A stretch of 22,832 bases of DNA from Actinomycetes bacterium. GTDB lineage: Bacteria; Actinomycetota; Actinomycetes; Actinomycetales; Microbacteriaceae. The notes under the pieces are model-generated. The model saw only the letters and a program-made list of their open reading frames with translations, did no database searches and was not told the origin of the DNA. Position 1 is the stretch's first letter. Every line of letters begins with the position of its first letter. The position numbers and the translations under genes are program-made. Shown here piece by piece: positions 6,657-13,917 of the stretch. The stretch is from assembly GCA_023457615.1 (NCBI GenBank), contig JAEWKY010000061.1:1-22832 (forward strand), written 5' to 3'.

Positions 6657-6866
6657 ATGCCCGACGGATCCCAGCACGACGGCACCGGCGTCGACCTCAG
6701 CGGCCGCAGCCTCAACGACGACGACCAGGCCGAGGTGGACCGCGTCGCGGAGAAGCGGGGCAAGGTCGCCGGCGGCCGCCTGCTCTTCGACAAGGTCCAC
6801 CCGAATGCCGCGAAGGCTCGTGACAACCAGAACCTCGCCCGACTGCTCCAAGGCTTCAAGCGATGA
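6657..6866 (+). CDS. hypothetical small charged protein
   Basis: A 69-aa protein starting at ATG 6657 with GGAG 6 nt upstream, 9 nt after the HTH gene. It is hydrophilic (MPDGSQHDGTGVDLSGRSLNDD at the start, then basic), without cysteines or membrane segments. It ends in ATGA, overlapping the next gene by four bases, so the two are translationally coupled. I do not recognise it; a partner of the following 343-aa protein is plausible. Confidence 0.65.
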   Translation: MPDGSQHDGTGVDLSGRSLNDDDQAEVDRVAEKRGKVAGGRLLFDKVHPNAAKARDNQNLARLLQGFKR

Positions 6867-7894
6867 GCGTCACCACCGACGCGCTGACCCGCGTCCAGAA
6901 CGCGTTCGGCGACGACCGCCGACCCATCCCGCCGGAGATCTACCCCGGCAACGTGCCCACCCGGGTACCGCAGGCGTTCCAGCAGGTGCAAGCCGAGATC
7001 GAGCAGCTCCTCCTCGATGGCATGCCCGTCCCGGCTGACGTCGCCGCGCCCATCATCGAGGCGCGTCGAGAGCTCGACCTGGGCAACACCCGCATGGAGG
7101 TCTTCAACGCAGCTCGACGGGCCGTCATCGCATCACGCGCCGAGACCCAGCGCGTGAACGTCGACGCGGGCTTCGCGCAGATCGAAGCCGAGCTCATCCG
7201 TGTGTTCGACGACGTGCGCGCCATCGCTCCCCAGCTGCGTGGCGTGCGCGATGCCGAGGATGCGATTGCTGAGGGCGCCACCGACGAGTGGACCGCTCTG
7301 GGCCAACTCTGCGAGACCTACGGTGATCTTCGCAACGAGCAGCGCAAGCGCTTCACGCAGCTCGGCGAGACCGAGGCCGGAGCGCAGGGCCGTCTCCCGC
7401 GGTTCGGGTACTTCCGCAACTACCTCGACGTCTTCCCGCACTGGCTGGCCGCTCGGCGCGAGGCCTACTCCGCATCGCGAGAGCCGTCGGAGGCAGACGA
7501 GCTCGACACCGCCGTCTACGAGTGGCTCGCCGCCGGCGCCAGCAAGGCCGATCGATCCCAGGACCCCAACGACTCGTGGTCACAGACATGGTGGCCCAAC
7601 CAGGGCACGAAGCAGGCGTTCCTCCTTCGGCTCACCGAGCACGCCATCCCCTGGGCCCCGACGCCGGACACGATCGAGGACCTTCAGGGCCTCACCTCGA
7701 TCGCCATTCGGCCGCTCCGCAGCCGCGGGGACGCCGTCGGGGCAGCCGACGCGCTGCACGCCATCAGCCAGATCACCGGCCAGGCGTCACCTGTGGCGAA
7801 GCCCACCGCGACCGCCGCAGATAACCGACCTCTGGCCGCCCGCCTGCAGGCCGGCTACGACAACGCCCGCGACCGCAACCGCGGGCGCGACTGA
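6863..7894 (+). CDS. hypothetical protein, 343 aa
   Basis: The start ATG 6863 is fixed by the four-base ATGA overlap with the 69-aa gene. The protein is largely alpha-helical and rich in charged residues and Ala. Residues 30-160 look coiled-coil-prone (QAFQQVQAEIEQLLLDG; IEARRELDLGNTRMEVFNAARR). A Trp-rich central part (FPHWLAARREAY; YEWLAAGAS; SWSQTWWPNQGTKQAFLLRL) and a basic Ala/Thr-rich tail follow. There is no signal peptide, membrane segment or nucleotide-binding motif. I do not recognise the family. As last and largest gene of the early operon it could be structural, a scaffold-like factor, or act on the helper phage; none of this is shown by sequence. Confidence 0.75.
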   Translation: MSVTTDALTRVQNAFGDDRRPIPPEIYPGNVPTRVPQAFQQVQAEIEQLLLDGMPVPADVAAPIIEARRELDLGNTRMEVFNAARRAVIASRAETQRVNVDAGFAQIEAELIRVFDDVRAIAPQLRGVRDAEDAIAEGATDEWTALGQLCETYGDLRNEQRKRFTQLGETEAGAQGRLPRFGYFRNYLDVFPHWLAARREAYSASREPSEADELDTAVYEWLAAGASKADRSQDPNDSWSQTWWPNQGTKQAFLLRLTEHAIPWAPTPDTIEDLQGLTSIAIRPLRSRGDAVGAADALHAISQITGQASPVAKPTATAADNRPLAARLQAGYDNARDRNRGRD

Positions 7895-7971
7895 GACCGG
7901 TCGCGATGAGCACTCGACGGAGACAAGGGCCGCCTCCTGCCGTGGGCTGCTCCCGCTCTCGCGGCCTCGAC

Positions 7972-8012
7972 GCGGGCGCCGAGGGACTTCTCCCTTCGAC
8001 CTCGGCGCCCGC
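7972..8012. terminator. bidirectional hairpin between convergent genes
   Basis: GCGGGCGCCGAGG (7972-7984) and CCTCGGCGCCCGC (8000-8012) form a perfect 13-bp stem with a 15-nt loop. It lies between the end of the 343-aa gene and the convergent minus-strand pair. It has no T-tract but should be very stable. Confidence 0.65.
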
Positions 8013-8037
8013 TCCAGCTGGCCGGATTGCTTCGGGC

Positions 8038-8265
8038 CTATCCGTTCCAGGGCTTGTCGTCAGGGTCGAAGACCGTGATCCCTCCGCCCACCACGGTGCC
8101 TTCCTCGCCGCGGAGAGCCTCGACCTCGGCCACGAGGTACTCGATCGCACGGACGAGCGGTCCGAGGGTGCCGTCGTACTCGAAGCTGTTGCTCTTGTAG
8201 GTCTGCTGGAACTCGCGCACCTTCTTCAGCTCGTCGAGAGCGTTGGCCAGGTTGTCGTCGGCCAA
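8038..8265 (-). CDS. hypothetical small protein
   Basis: A 75-aa protein starting at TTG 8265, chosen because GGGGAG lies 6-7 nt upstream and it begins 3 nt after the stop of the DUF1508-like gene. It is acidic and helical (NALDELKKVREFQQTY; LVRAIEYLVAEVEALRGEEG), with a short C-terminal FDPDDKPWNG. It probably forms a two-gene leftward operon with the DUF1508-like gene. No family was recognised. Confidence 0.65.
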   Translation of the reverse strand: MADDNLANALDELKKVREFQQTYKSNSFEYDGTLGPLVRAIEYLVAEVEALRGEEGTVVGGGITVFDPDDKPWNG

Positions 8266-8268
8266 GTC

Positions 8269-8463
8269 TCACTCCCCGGTGTAGTCGAGCACCTGCGCGG
8301 CCGCACTGCCGCCCTGCACCAGGTAGGCCGTCGCGATAGCCGCAGCCTTCGTCGTGTAGTTCTCGCTGTGGCACAGCACTTCGTGGTTCCCCGTCGACAC
8401 CACTCGCCAGAAGTAGGGCTGGCTCGGGTTCGAACTCTTCTGAATCTGGTACTCAATCGCCAT
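8269..8463 (-). CDS. DUF1508/YegP-like protein
   Basis: A 64-aa protein starting at ATG 8463 with AAGGAG 8 nt upstream. It has one DUF1508/YegP-type repeat: PYFWRVVSTGNHEVLCHSENYTTKAAAIATA follows the family pattern F-W/R-ang-G-N-E-V/I-hS-E-Y-KaA. These short all-beta proteins are found in bacteria and phages and have no established biochemical role. The pair is opposite in orientation to every nearby gene, with its own ribosome binding sites, a TAGCGT -10-like hexamer (8494-8499, minus strand) and a downstream hairpin. It is therefore an independently expressed insert, like a phage moron. Confidence 0.75.
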   Translation of the reverse strand: MAIEYQIQKSSNPSQPYFWRVVSTGNHEVLCHSENYTTKAAAIATAYLVQGGSAAAQVLDYTGE

Positions 8464-8581
8464 TGCTGGGTCTCCTTCTCGGCCAGTGAGGGCACGCTAC
8501 AGGGCGACGCGGCGGAGCGCGAGAGCCAGGGGAGTTACCCCCTCCGCGCCTGTCGCTGCCGGACCGCCGGGGAGGTGGCTG

Positions 8582-8609
8582 CCCGTTTGAACGGGTTCAT
8601 AGAAAAAAA
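8582..8609. other. inverted repeat and A7 tract upstream of terminase gene
   Basis: CCCGTT-TG-AACGGG (8582-8595) is followed by an A-rich stretch with seven A in a row (8603-8609), an outlier in this GC-rich DNA. It lies just before the terminase small subunit gene. It could be an operator and bent DNA for late expression, or a packaging-type site; no clear -35/-10 pair was seen. Confidence 0.35.
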
Positions 8610-8624
8610 CGCGGGGGCGGCCTG

Positions 8625-9164
8625 ATGCCTCGCGGAGGCGCCCGCCCCGGCTCCGGGCCGAAGCCGAATCCCCACTCGCTGCGGACCGCGATCCGCACCG
8701 AGAAGGGCACGATGCCGCCCGTCCTCTCGATCGACGGTGTCACCGAGACGCTCCCTCGCGCTCGGGCGGGACGAGCGCCCGCGTGGCCGCTGTCTACGGC
8801 GACGCCGACTGAGACGAAGGTGTGGCGCGAGCACTGGAAGCTGCCGCAGGCGATCATCTGGGAGCGGAACGAGCAGCACATGATGGTCGCGATGTACGTC
8901 CGCACCTTCGTGCAGGCGATGGAGCACGACGCGAAACCGTCGCTGCGGTCGCTGGTTCTCCGTCAGCAGCAGAATCTCCTTCTCGACGTGATGGCGCTGC
9001 GCCGCGCGGGCTTCCAGATCTCTCGCCGCGAGACCACCTCCGGTCAGCCCGCGTCGACGTCGAGCCCGACAGAACACGGAAGCACCCACGACTTCCGAGA
9101 TCGACTGCGGCCGCCATCGAGCCGGGGCCGGCTGCAGGCGGTACCGAAGGAATCTGATGAGTGA
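8625..9164 (+). CDS. terS: phage terminase small subunit
   Basis: A 179-aa protein starting at ATG 8625. It opens with the basic Gly/Pro-rich PRGGARPGSGPKPN typical of actinophage small terminases. Residues 67-95 carry the characteristic helix (WREHWKLPQAIIWERNEQ, MVAMYVRTFV), followed by LRSLVLRQQQNLLLDVMALRRAGFQI, as in P27-type TerS. The C-terminal 50 residues are Ser/Arg-rich and divergent. TerS recognises the packaging site and recruits the large subunit, which is not encoded here. In known satellites an own TerS redirects helper packaging to satellite DNA. The gene overlaps the next by eight bases. The call rests on family patterns read by eye. Confidence 0.8.
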   Translation: MPRGGARPGSGPKPNPHSLRTAIRTEKGTMPPVLSIDGVTETLPRARAGRAPAWPLSTATPTETKVWREHWKLPQAIIWERNEQHMMVAMYVRTFVQAMEHDAKPSLRSLVLRQQQNLLLDVMALRRAGFQISRRETTSGQPASTSSPTEHGSTHDFRDRLRPPSSRGRLQAVPKESDE

Positions 9165-9444
9165 CGTCGGCGCACTCGCGGACGAGCAGAACCGCGCTCG
9201 CCAACAGGCCGCCCGGCTCGCGATCGCGCAGCTCGAGAACGACCAGGCAGCGCGCGCCGCGGTCTTCGACGAGATCGCAGCGCGCGACCCCGGCGTGAGA
9301 GACGACGCAGTCGTGCGGCTTGTGCTCGTCATCGTCGGCGAGTGGATGACCATCGCGCAGACTCCGGCGTTGACCCGCGACGGGCTCCTCGAGGGCATCC
9401 GCGGATTCCTGCTCAATCAAGCGAAGGGAGCACCCGATGCCTGA
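9157..9444 (+). CDS. hypothetical protein between terS and tape measure
   Basis: A 95-aa protein from ATG 9157, overlapping both neighbours by eight bases. It is almost entirely helical: an Ala/Gln/Arg-rich N-terminal half (EQNRARQQAARLAIAQLE; AARAAVFDEIAARD) and a more hydrophobic second half (VVRLVLVIVGEWMTIAQTPALT). The position directly before a tape measure gene is where phages keep tail assembly chaperones, but there is no sequence evidence for that, and no -1 frameshift extension was found. It may also serve with TerS. The family is not recognised. Confidence 0.7.
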   Translation: MSDVGALADEQNRARQQAARLAIAQLENDQAARAAVFDEIAARDPGVRDDAVVRLVLVIVGEWMTIAQTPALTRDGLLEGIRGFLLNQAKGAPDA

Positions 9445-12148
9445 ACGTGTCACCTCCGTCCGTCTTAGTCTCCAAGCCCAGCAATACATCGCCGGCATGC
9501 GTGAGGCGGGCCGCGAGACCGCCGCGACGGGCTCGGCCGCAGAGCGGCTCGCGGGCCAGCGCGAGGCGTTCAACCTGCTCGGCCGAAGCATGCTCGTCGC
9601 CGGCGGGCTGATGGCCGCTGGCGTTGGCATGGCGGTCGCCCGGTTCGTCGAGTTCGACCAGGCCATGAGCCAGGTCAAGGCCGTGACCCAGGAGAGCGTC
9701 GAGAACATGGACCTCCTCCGCGACGCAGCGCTCGACGCCGGCGGGGCAACGGTCTACACCGCGACCGAGGCCGCGAACGCGATCGAGGAGCTCGGCAAGA
9801 ACGGCCTCAGCACCGCGCAAATTCTCTCCGGAGGTCTCGACGCCGCCCTCGCGCTCGCCGCGGCGGGTGGCCTCGATGTCGCGCGTGCAGCCGAAATCGC
9901 GGCGATCACCATGAAGCAGTTCAACCTCGAGGGCGCGCAGCTTCCGCACGTCGCCGACCTCATGGCCGCCGGAGCTGGCAAGGCTGCGGGCGACGTCGAG
10001 GACATGGCGATCGCGCTGCAGCAGGCCGGGCTCGTCGCGTCCCAGACCGGGCTCTCCGTTGAGGAAACCACCGGAACCCTCGCGGCCTTCGCCGACAACG
10101 CTCTCCTCGGCTCCGACGCGGGTACCTCGCTGCGCACGATGCTTCTGCGCCTCACACCGACGTCGGGGGAAGCGGCGCGCGAGATGGAGCGCCTCGGCAT
10201 CGACGCCTACGACGCCGGCGGGCAGTTCATCGGCATGTCGGCGCTCGCCGGGCAGCTGCGCGATCGACTCGGCGGCCTCACCGACGAGCAGCGGAACACG
10301 TCCCTGTCGATCATCTTCGGTCAGGACGCCATCCGCGGCGCGACGCTGCTCTACCAGCAGGGCGCCGACGGCATCCAGGACTACATCGACAGGACGAACG
10401 ATGCCGGCTACGCCTCGAGCGTCGCTGCGGACCGGCTCGACAACCTCGCCGGCGACCTCGAGAAGCTCGGCGGCGCGTTCGACACCGCGCTCATCCAGTC
10501 GGGGTCCGGCGCGAACGACGTGCTGCGCACGCTCGTGCAGACCGCCACCTTCGTCGTCGACGGGTTCGGCCAACTTCCTGAGCCCGTCCTGGCCGCTGGG
10601 CTCGCCCTCGGCGGCGCGGCCGCCGCGGTCACCCTCACCGGCGGCGCGGCGATGATCGCCATTCCCAAGATCGCCGAGTACCGCGTCGCGATGGTCGCGC
10701 TCGGCGTCTCCGGCCGCTCCGCCGCCCTCGGCGTCGGTCTCGCCTCCGCCGCGATGACCGCCGGCGTCGCCGCATTCGCCCTGTGGGCGAGCTGGCAGGC
10801 CAACATCAAGGCCACCGCCGACGAGCTCGCCGACTCCCTCGACAGCGCCACCGGCGCGATGACGTCCTACACTCGCGCCATCGTCGCCAAGAAGCTCGCC
10901 GACAGCGACGCCTTCGCGGCTGCCCGCGAGGCCGGCATCTCGCAGTCCGAGCTCACCGACGCCGTGCTCGCCGGCGGCGACGCACTCGACCAGGTCTACG
11001 GCAAGCTCACCGACAACAACACCGTCGCCACCTTCTTCACCGGCGTCGGCATCCGCGCCGGCAACGCTACGCAGACCATCCGCGACCTCCGCACCGCAAT
11101 CGACCAGTCCGCCGAGTCCTTCGAGGACCAGGCGGCCGCGAACAGCGACGCGACCTCCGCGTCCGAGGAGAACGCCGAAGCGCTCGCCGATCTGCAGGGC
11201 GCCGCCTACGACGCTCAGGGCGCCGTCGACGACCTCGCGGAAGCTATCCGAGGGTTCGGGTCCGCCACGCTCAGCACGCGAGAGGCGGAGCGCGAGTTCC
11301 AGTCCGCGATCGACGAGCTCACCGAGTCCGTGGCCGAGAACGGCCGCACCCTCGACATCAACACCGAGCAGGGCCGCAACAACGAAGATGCCCTCGACTC
11401 GATCGCCGAGGCGGCAACCGAGCTCGCGGCCGCCCGCCTCGAGGAGACGGGCTCGCACGAAGCTGCGGCCGCAGCGATCGCAGCCGGCCGCGAACAGCTC
11501 ATCCTCGCCCTCGCCCAGTTCGGCATCACCGGTCAGGCTGCCGAGGACTACGCCGACCGTCTCGGCCTCATCCCCGCGAACGTGTACACCGCCGCCGAGC
11601 TCAGCACCGCTGCCGCCGACGGGACCATGGACGCCTTCATCAAGCGATGGGACGGCAAGCGGATCCGTGTCTACGCTGACGGCTCGGTGTCCTTCGGCGC
11701 CGGCGCTCAGCGCGCGAATGCGGACGGCAACCTCTACGACTACGCCCGGGCGTTCGCCAATGGCGGGTTCGCGTCAGGCATCTACCGCGGCGGCCCGGCC
11801 ATCCACAAGTTCGCCGAGTACGAGACCGGCTGGGAGGCCTACATCTCCGGCAAGCCCGGCCAGGAGCGCGAGAACACGGGCTACGCCATCGAGGCACTCC
11901 GGCGGCTCGGTGGCCTCGGCGACCTCCGACACGCGCTCGCCGCCGGCCAGCAGCCCACGATCAACGTGCAGGCCGCCCCTCAACAATTCGACGCCGCCGC
12001 GATGGGCGCCGCGATCGCGCGCGGCATCGCAGGCAGCGGAGTCGTCGAGATCGGTGATTCCAGCGTCGAGAAGCTCTCGACGAGCATCGCCCACGAGCTC
12101 GCTCCGCGACTCCGCACTCAGGCACGGACAGGTTACGACGGGGTGTAG
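9437..12148 (+). CDS. phage tail tape measure protein (TP901 type)
   Basis: A 903-aa protein from ATG 9437, with AAGGGAG upstream and an 8-base overlap with the preceding gene. The N-terminal TP901-type domain is clear: a Gly/Ala-rich hydrophobic segment (about 48-66), FDQAMSQVKAVTQES, YTATEAANAIEELGKNGLS, TLAAFADNALLGSDAGTSLRTMLLRLTPT, and LGGAFDTALIQSG. Hydrophobic segments at about 380-470 and an Ala/Glu-rich helical part (about 570-690) follow. The C-terminal module ends with GFASGIYRGGPAIHKFAEYETGWEAYI, common in tape measure proteins. Such proteins set siphophage tail length and help DNA enter the cell. At about 1.5 angstrom per residue the tail would be near 135 nm (inference). No other tail gene is present, so a helper would have to supply the rest. 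Confidence 0.93.
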   Translation: MPERVTSVRLSLQAQQYIAGMREAGRETAATGSAAERLAGQREAFNLLGRSMLVAGGLMAAGVGMAVARFVEFDQAMSQVKAVTQESVENMDLLRDAALDAGGATVYTATEAANAIEELGKNGLSTAQILSGGLDAALALAAAGGLDVARAAEIAAITMKQFNLEGAQLPHVADLMAAGAGKAAGDVEDMAIALQQAGLVASQTGLSVEETTGTLAAFADNALLGSDAGTSLRTMLLRLTPTSGEAAREMERLGIDAYDAGGQFIGMSALAGQLRDRLGGLTDEQRNTSLSIIFGQDAIRGATLLYQQGADGIQDYIDRTNDAGYASSVAADRLDNLAGDLEKLGGAFDTALIQSGSGANDVLRTLVQTATFVVDGFGQLPEPVLAAGLALGGAAAAVTLTGGAAMIAIPKIAEYRVAMVALGVSGRSAALGVGLASAAMTAGVAAFALWASWQANIKATADELADSLDSATGAMTSYTRAIVAKKLADSDAFAAAREAGISQSELTDAVLAGGDALDQVYGKLTDNNTVATFFTGVGIRAGNATQTIRDLRTAIDQSAESFEDQAAANSDATSASEENAEALADLQGAAYDAQGAVDDLAEAIRGFGSATLSTREAEREFQSAIDELTESVAENGRTLDINTEQGRNNEDALDSIAEAATELAAARLEETGSHEAAAAAIAAGREQLILALAQFGITGQAAEDYADRLGLIPANVYTAAELSTAAADGTMDAFIKRWDGKRIRVYADGSVSFGAGAQRANADGNLYDYARAFANGGFASGIYRGGPAIHKFAEYETGWEAYISGKPGQERENTGYAIEALRRLGGLGDLRHALAAGQQPTINVQAAPQQFDAAAMGAAIARGIAGSGVVEIGDSSVEKLSTSIAHELAPRLRTQARTGYDGV

Positions 12149-12165
12149 AGCGGCGGTGTGCTGGC

Positions 12166-12171
12166 TAGAGT
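12166..12171 (+). promoter_or_regulatory. candidate leaderless -10 element
   Basis: TAGAGT ends six nt before ATG 12178, placing the transcription start at the start codon. It suggests separate expression from the tape measure operon. Confidence 0.45.
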
Positions 12172-12177
12172 GCCCGC

Positions 12178-12762
12178 ATGGATCAGGTCGGCGACTTCAT
12201 TGGTCAGTGGTACGCGAGCGGAGGCCTGTGGCGCCTGCTAGTTGACCTAGTCGTTCCGTCCGTCGCCATCCTGGTGCCCACGATTCTCGCTATACGACTC
12301 GCGTCAGCAGAGCGCCGGGCCGCCGACGCCGACCGAAAAGCGCGCGATCACCGCGCTCACGAGGAGCGAGTCGCCAAGGGTGTCGAGCACGCCGGGTCCG
12401 CGATGAGTCATCTCGTCGAGGCGGCCTACCAAAGCGACTTCCGCGAGGCTGCCCGCATGCGCTTCATTGCCGCGCGCGAACTCGACCACATCCGCCAGAA
12501 CCTCGGCGCCGACAACGACGCTGTGTGGAAGTGGATCGTCGAAGAGCTCAAGATCGTCTCCGGCGGTCTCGAGGACACCATGGACAACGGCCTCCCGGTC
12601 CTCATGGAGCAAATCGTCCACCGAGGCGCACGCTTCTACAACACGATGAGCGACTGGCGAATGGGAGAGCTCGACGTCACCTGGTTCACCTCGGCCAAGC
12701 ACGCGGCGCTCGCCGACACGAAGCTGCTGGACGAGAGCGACGAAGACGACGCCGGCTACTAG
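12178..12762 (+). CDS. hypothetical membrane-anchored protein
   Basis: A 194-aa protein from ATG 12178, with a TAGAGT hexamer 6 nt upstream and no Shine-Dalgarno, so probably leaderless. One hydrophobic segment (about residues 19-42, LLVDLVVPSVAILVPTILAI) is followed by a charged, coiled-coil-like helix (ASAERRAADADRKARDHRAHEERV) and a helical cytoplasmic domain ending in an acidic tail (DESDEDDAGY). I do not recognise the family. Its own promoter and place at the attR end mark it as cargo rather than a core element gene. A membrane-linked role in host protection or superinfection exclusion is possible but unproven. Confidence 0.72.
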   Translation: MDQVGDFIGQWYASGGLWRLLVDLVVPSVAILVPTILAIRLASAERRAADADRKARDHRAHEERVAKGVEHAGSAMSHLVEAAYQSDFREAARMRFIAARELDHIRQNLGADNDAVWKWIVEELKIVSGGLEDTMDNGLPVLMEQIVHRGARFYNTMSDWRMGELDVTWFTSAKHAALADTKLLDESDEDDAGY

Positions 12763-12767
12763 CCGTA

Positions 12768-12817
12768 GGCCGTCCCGCGGGAGCTTCCCACCGGCGGGGG
12801 TCCCACGGGGGACGGCC
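12768..12817 (+). terminator. GC-rich hairpin after membrane protein gene
   Basis: GGCCGTCCC (12768-12776) pairs with GGGACGGCC (12809-12817), with further partial pairing inside. It lies 5 nt after the stop and before the promoter of the next gene. No T-tract is present. Confidence 0.45.
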
Positions 12818-12855
12818 CCGTGCACGCGAGCATATTCGACGCGACTGGCATCGAG

Positions 12856-12861
12856 TAGCGT
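12856..12861 (+). promoter_or_regulatory. candidate leaderless -10 element
   Basis: TAGCGT ends six nt before GTG 12868, the same geometry as in front of several other genes in this window. Confidence 0.45.
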
Positions 12862-12867
12862 CAGCCC

Positions 12868-13782
12868 GTGAACGACGAGCAGCAAGACCTGCAGCTGCTG
12901 CACCATCGGATGCGCCTTGTCGAGGCGCTTGAGCAGCACCACGGTGGAACGCACTGGGACCTCGCTCAGGCCGGGTCGGAGCTTGCGGCCGATGACGCGG
13001 CGACGGCGCCGCTCCAAACGAGCCATGTCGTCGGTCACGCCTTATCGTTCGCTGTCGACTGCCTCCGCAGCACGAGAATGCTCCTGACCGACCCGGATTC
13101 ACCGACGACGATCGTGCTACCGCTCACGGGGCAGTACCCGCTTCTGCGGGGGGCGATGGAAGCTGGTGGACTCGTCCTGTGGCTGCTCGAGCCCAACGAC
13201 CACCGCGAACGTGTCAGTCGCACCCTGCGTTCGCGGTGGGATGACATCGTGCAGGACGACAAAGCAGTCCTCGCGATGACCGACTTCGTTGCCGGTGAGC
13301 CAAAGGAGCGCATCTCGTACAAGAACGCGCAGCGCCGCAAGAACGCGCAGCGGGTTCGAAAGCAGAAAGCGCGTGTCCGAGCCGTCGCCGACGCAGCGGG
13401 GATCCCACGCTCCGAGATGGAGCAAGGCCTGCCGGGGTGGGGGCCGATCATACGTGAGGGGGCCCCAGCCGGCACCCTTCCCGCCAATCAGGTCCATGGG
13501 TGGTGGCGGCTCATCAGCGGGCTGGCCCATCCATCCGCGTCCCGGACGTTGAGCCTCCACAACCTGGAGGAGATCGCAGAGCGTGATGGTTCCGGGACGG
13601 TCCAGGCGCTGTTCACCTCTCGCCCTGACATCACTAATGCGACCCTGGAGGCGGCCGCTCTGCTGTACATCAACGCGCTGAGGCTGACATCCCGCCGCGG
13701 GGACTGCCCCGCGCTCGAGTTTGTGGCGCCGCCCGGATTCCCTCTACCTCCTGGGTATCACGAGAGGGCACGCCGCGGCTAG
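12868..13782 (+). CDS. hypothetical cargo protein, 304 aa
   Basis: A protein from GTG 12868, with TAGCGT ending 6 nt upstream and no Shine-Dalgarno. It is soluble and mostly helical. Notable parts are GHALSFAVDCLRSTRMLL (about 55-72), YPLLRGAMEAGGLVLWLLEPNDHRERVSRTLR (about 92-122), a strongly basic stretch (SYKNAQRRKNAQRVRKQKARVRAV, about 150-173) and WWRLISGLAHPSASRTL (about 213-229). The last resembles the conserved S-x2-H surroundings of uncharacterised helical families. A C-terminal helix containing LEAAALLYINALRLT follows. I do not recognise a named family. It is the last gene before attR, with its own promoter, where satellites and prophages often carry defence or fitness genes. The function is open. 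Confidence 0.72.
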   Translation: MNDEQQDLQLLHHRMRLVEALEQHHGGTHWDLAQAGSELAADDAATAPLQTSHVVGHALSFAVDCLRSTRMLLTDPDSPTTIVLPLTGQYPLLRGAMEAGGLVLWLLEPNDHRERVSRTLRSRWDDIVQDDKAVLAMTDFVAGEPKERISYKNAQRRKNAQRVRKQKARVRAVADAAGIPRSEMEQGLPGWGPIIREGAPAGTLPANQVHGWWRLISGLAHPSASRTLSLHNLEEIAERDGSGTVQALFTSRPDITNATLEAAALLYINALRLTSRRGDCPALEFVAPPGFPLPPGYHERARRG

Positions 13783-13794
13783 ACAAAAGCCGCG

Positions 13795-13813
13795 CCCCCA
13801 CGAACCCCCCACA
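13795..13813 (+). repeat. right copy of end-associated direct repeat
   Basis: CCCCCACGAACCCCCCACA is identical to 1820-1838 except for one base, in the same orientation, 104 bp inside attR and in non-coding DNA. It is a candidate integrase arm site or a remnant of an integrase 3' end. Confidence 0.5.
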
Positions 13814-13917
13814 ACTTTCCAGAATCGTGTAGTCGGCTGTGGAATCGTAAACGGCCCAAGACACCGCTATTGCTTGGGTTCCTAGGCGTTCACCTTACGT
13901 TCGAGGGCGACTCGGCC

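Noticed and set aside
8603..8609. A7 run as a ribosomal slippage site
   Set aside because: It lies upstream of the terS start and not inside any supported gene.
8582..8609. Rho-independent terminator from hairpin plus A-run
   Set aside because: For the minus strand the T-run would precede the hairpin, and for the plus strand the run is A, so neither direction fits.
7906..8625. 239-codon plus-strand frame ending at the terS start
   Set aside because: It is mostly antisense to the DUF1508 pair, has no ribosome binding site and reads through a strong hairpin. The stop-start contact with terS may be chance, though its last 25 codons could be a remnant of a lost gene.
9157..9444. Tail assembly chaperone with programmed frameshift before the tape measure gene
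   Set aside because: The position fits, but no slippery heptamer or downstream extension frame was found, and the protein directly abuts the tape measure gene by an 8-base overlap.
9413..11458. 681-codon minus-strand frame opposite the tape measure gene
   Set aside because: It has the low-complexity composition of an antisense shadow; the plus frame has clear TP901 features and start signals.
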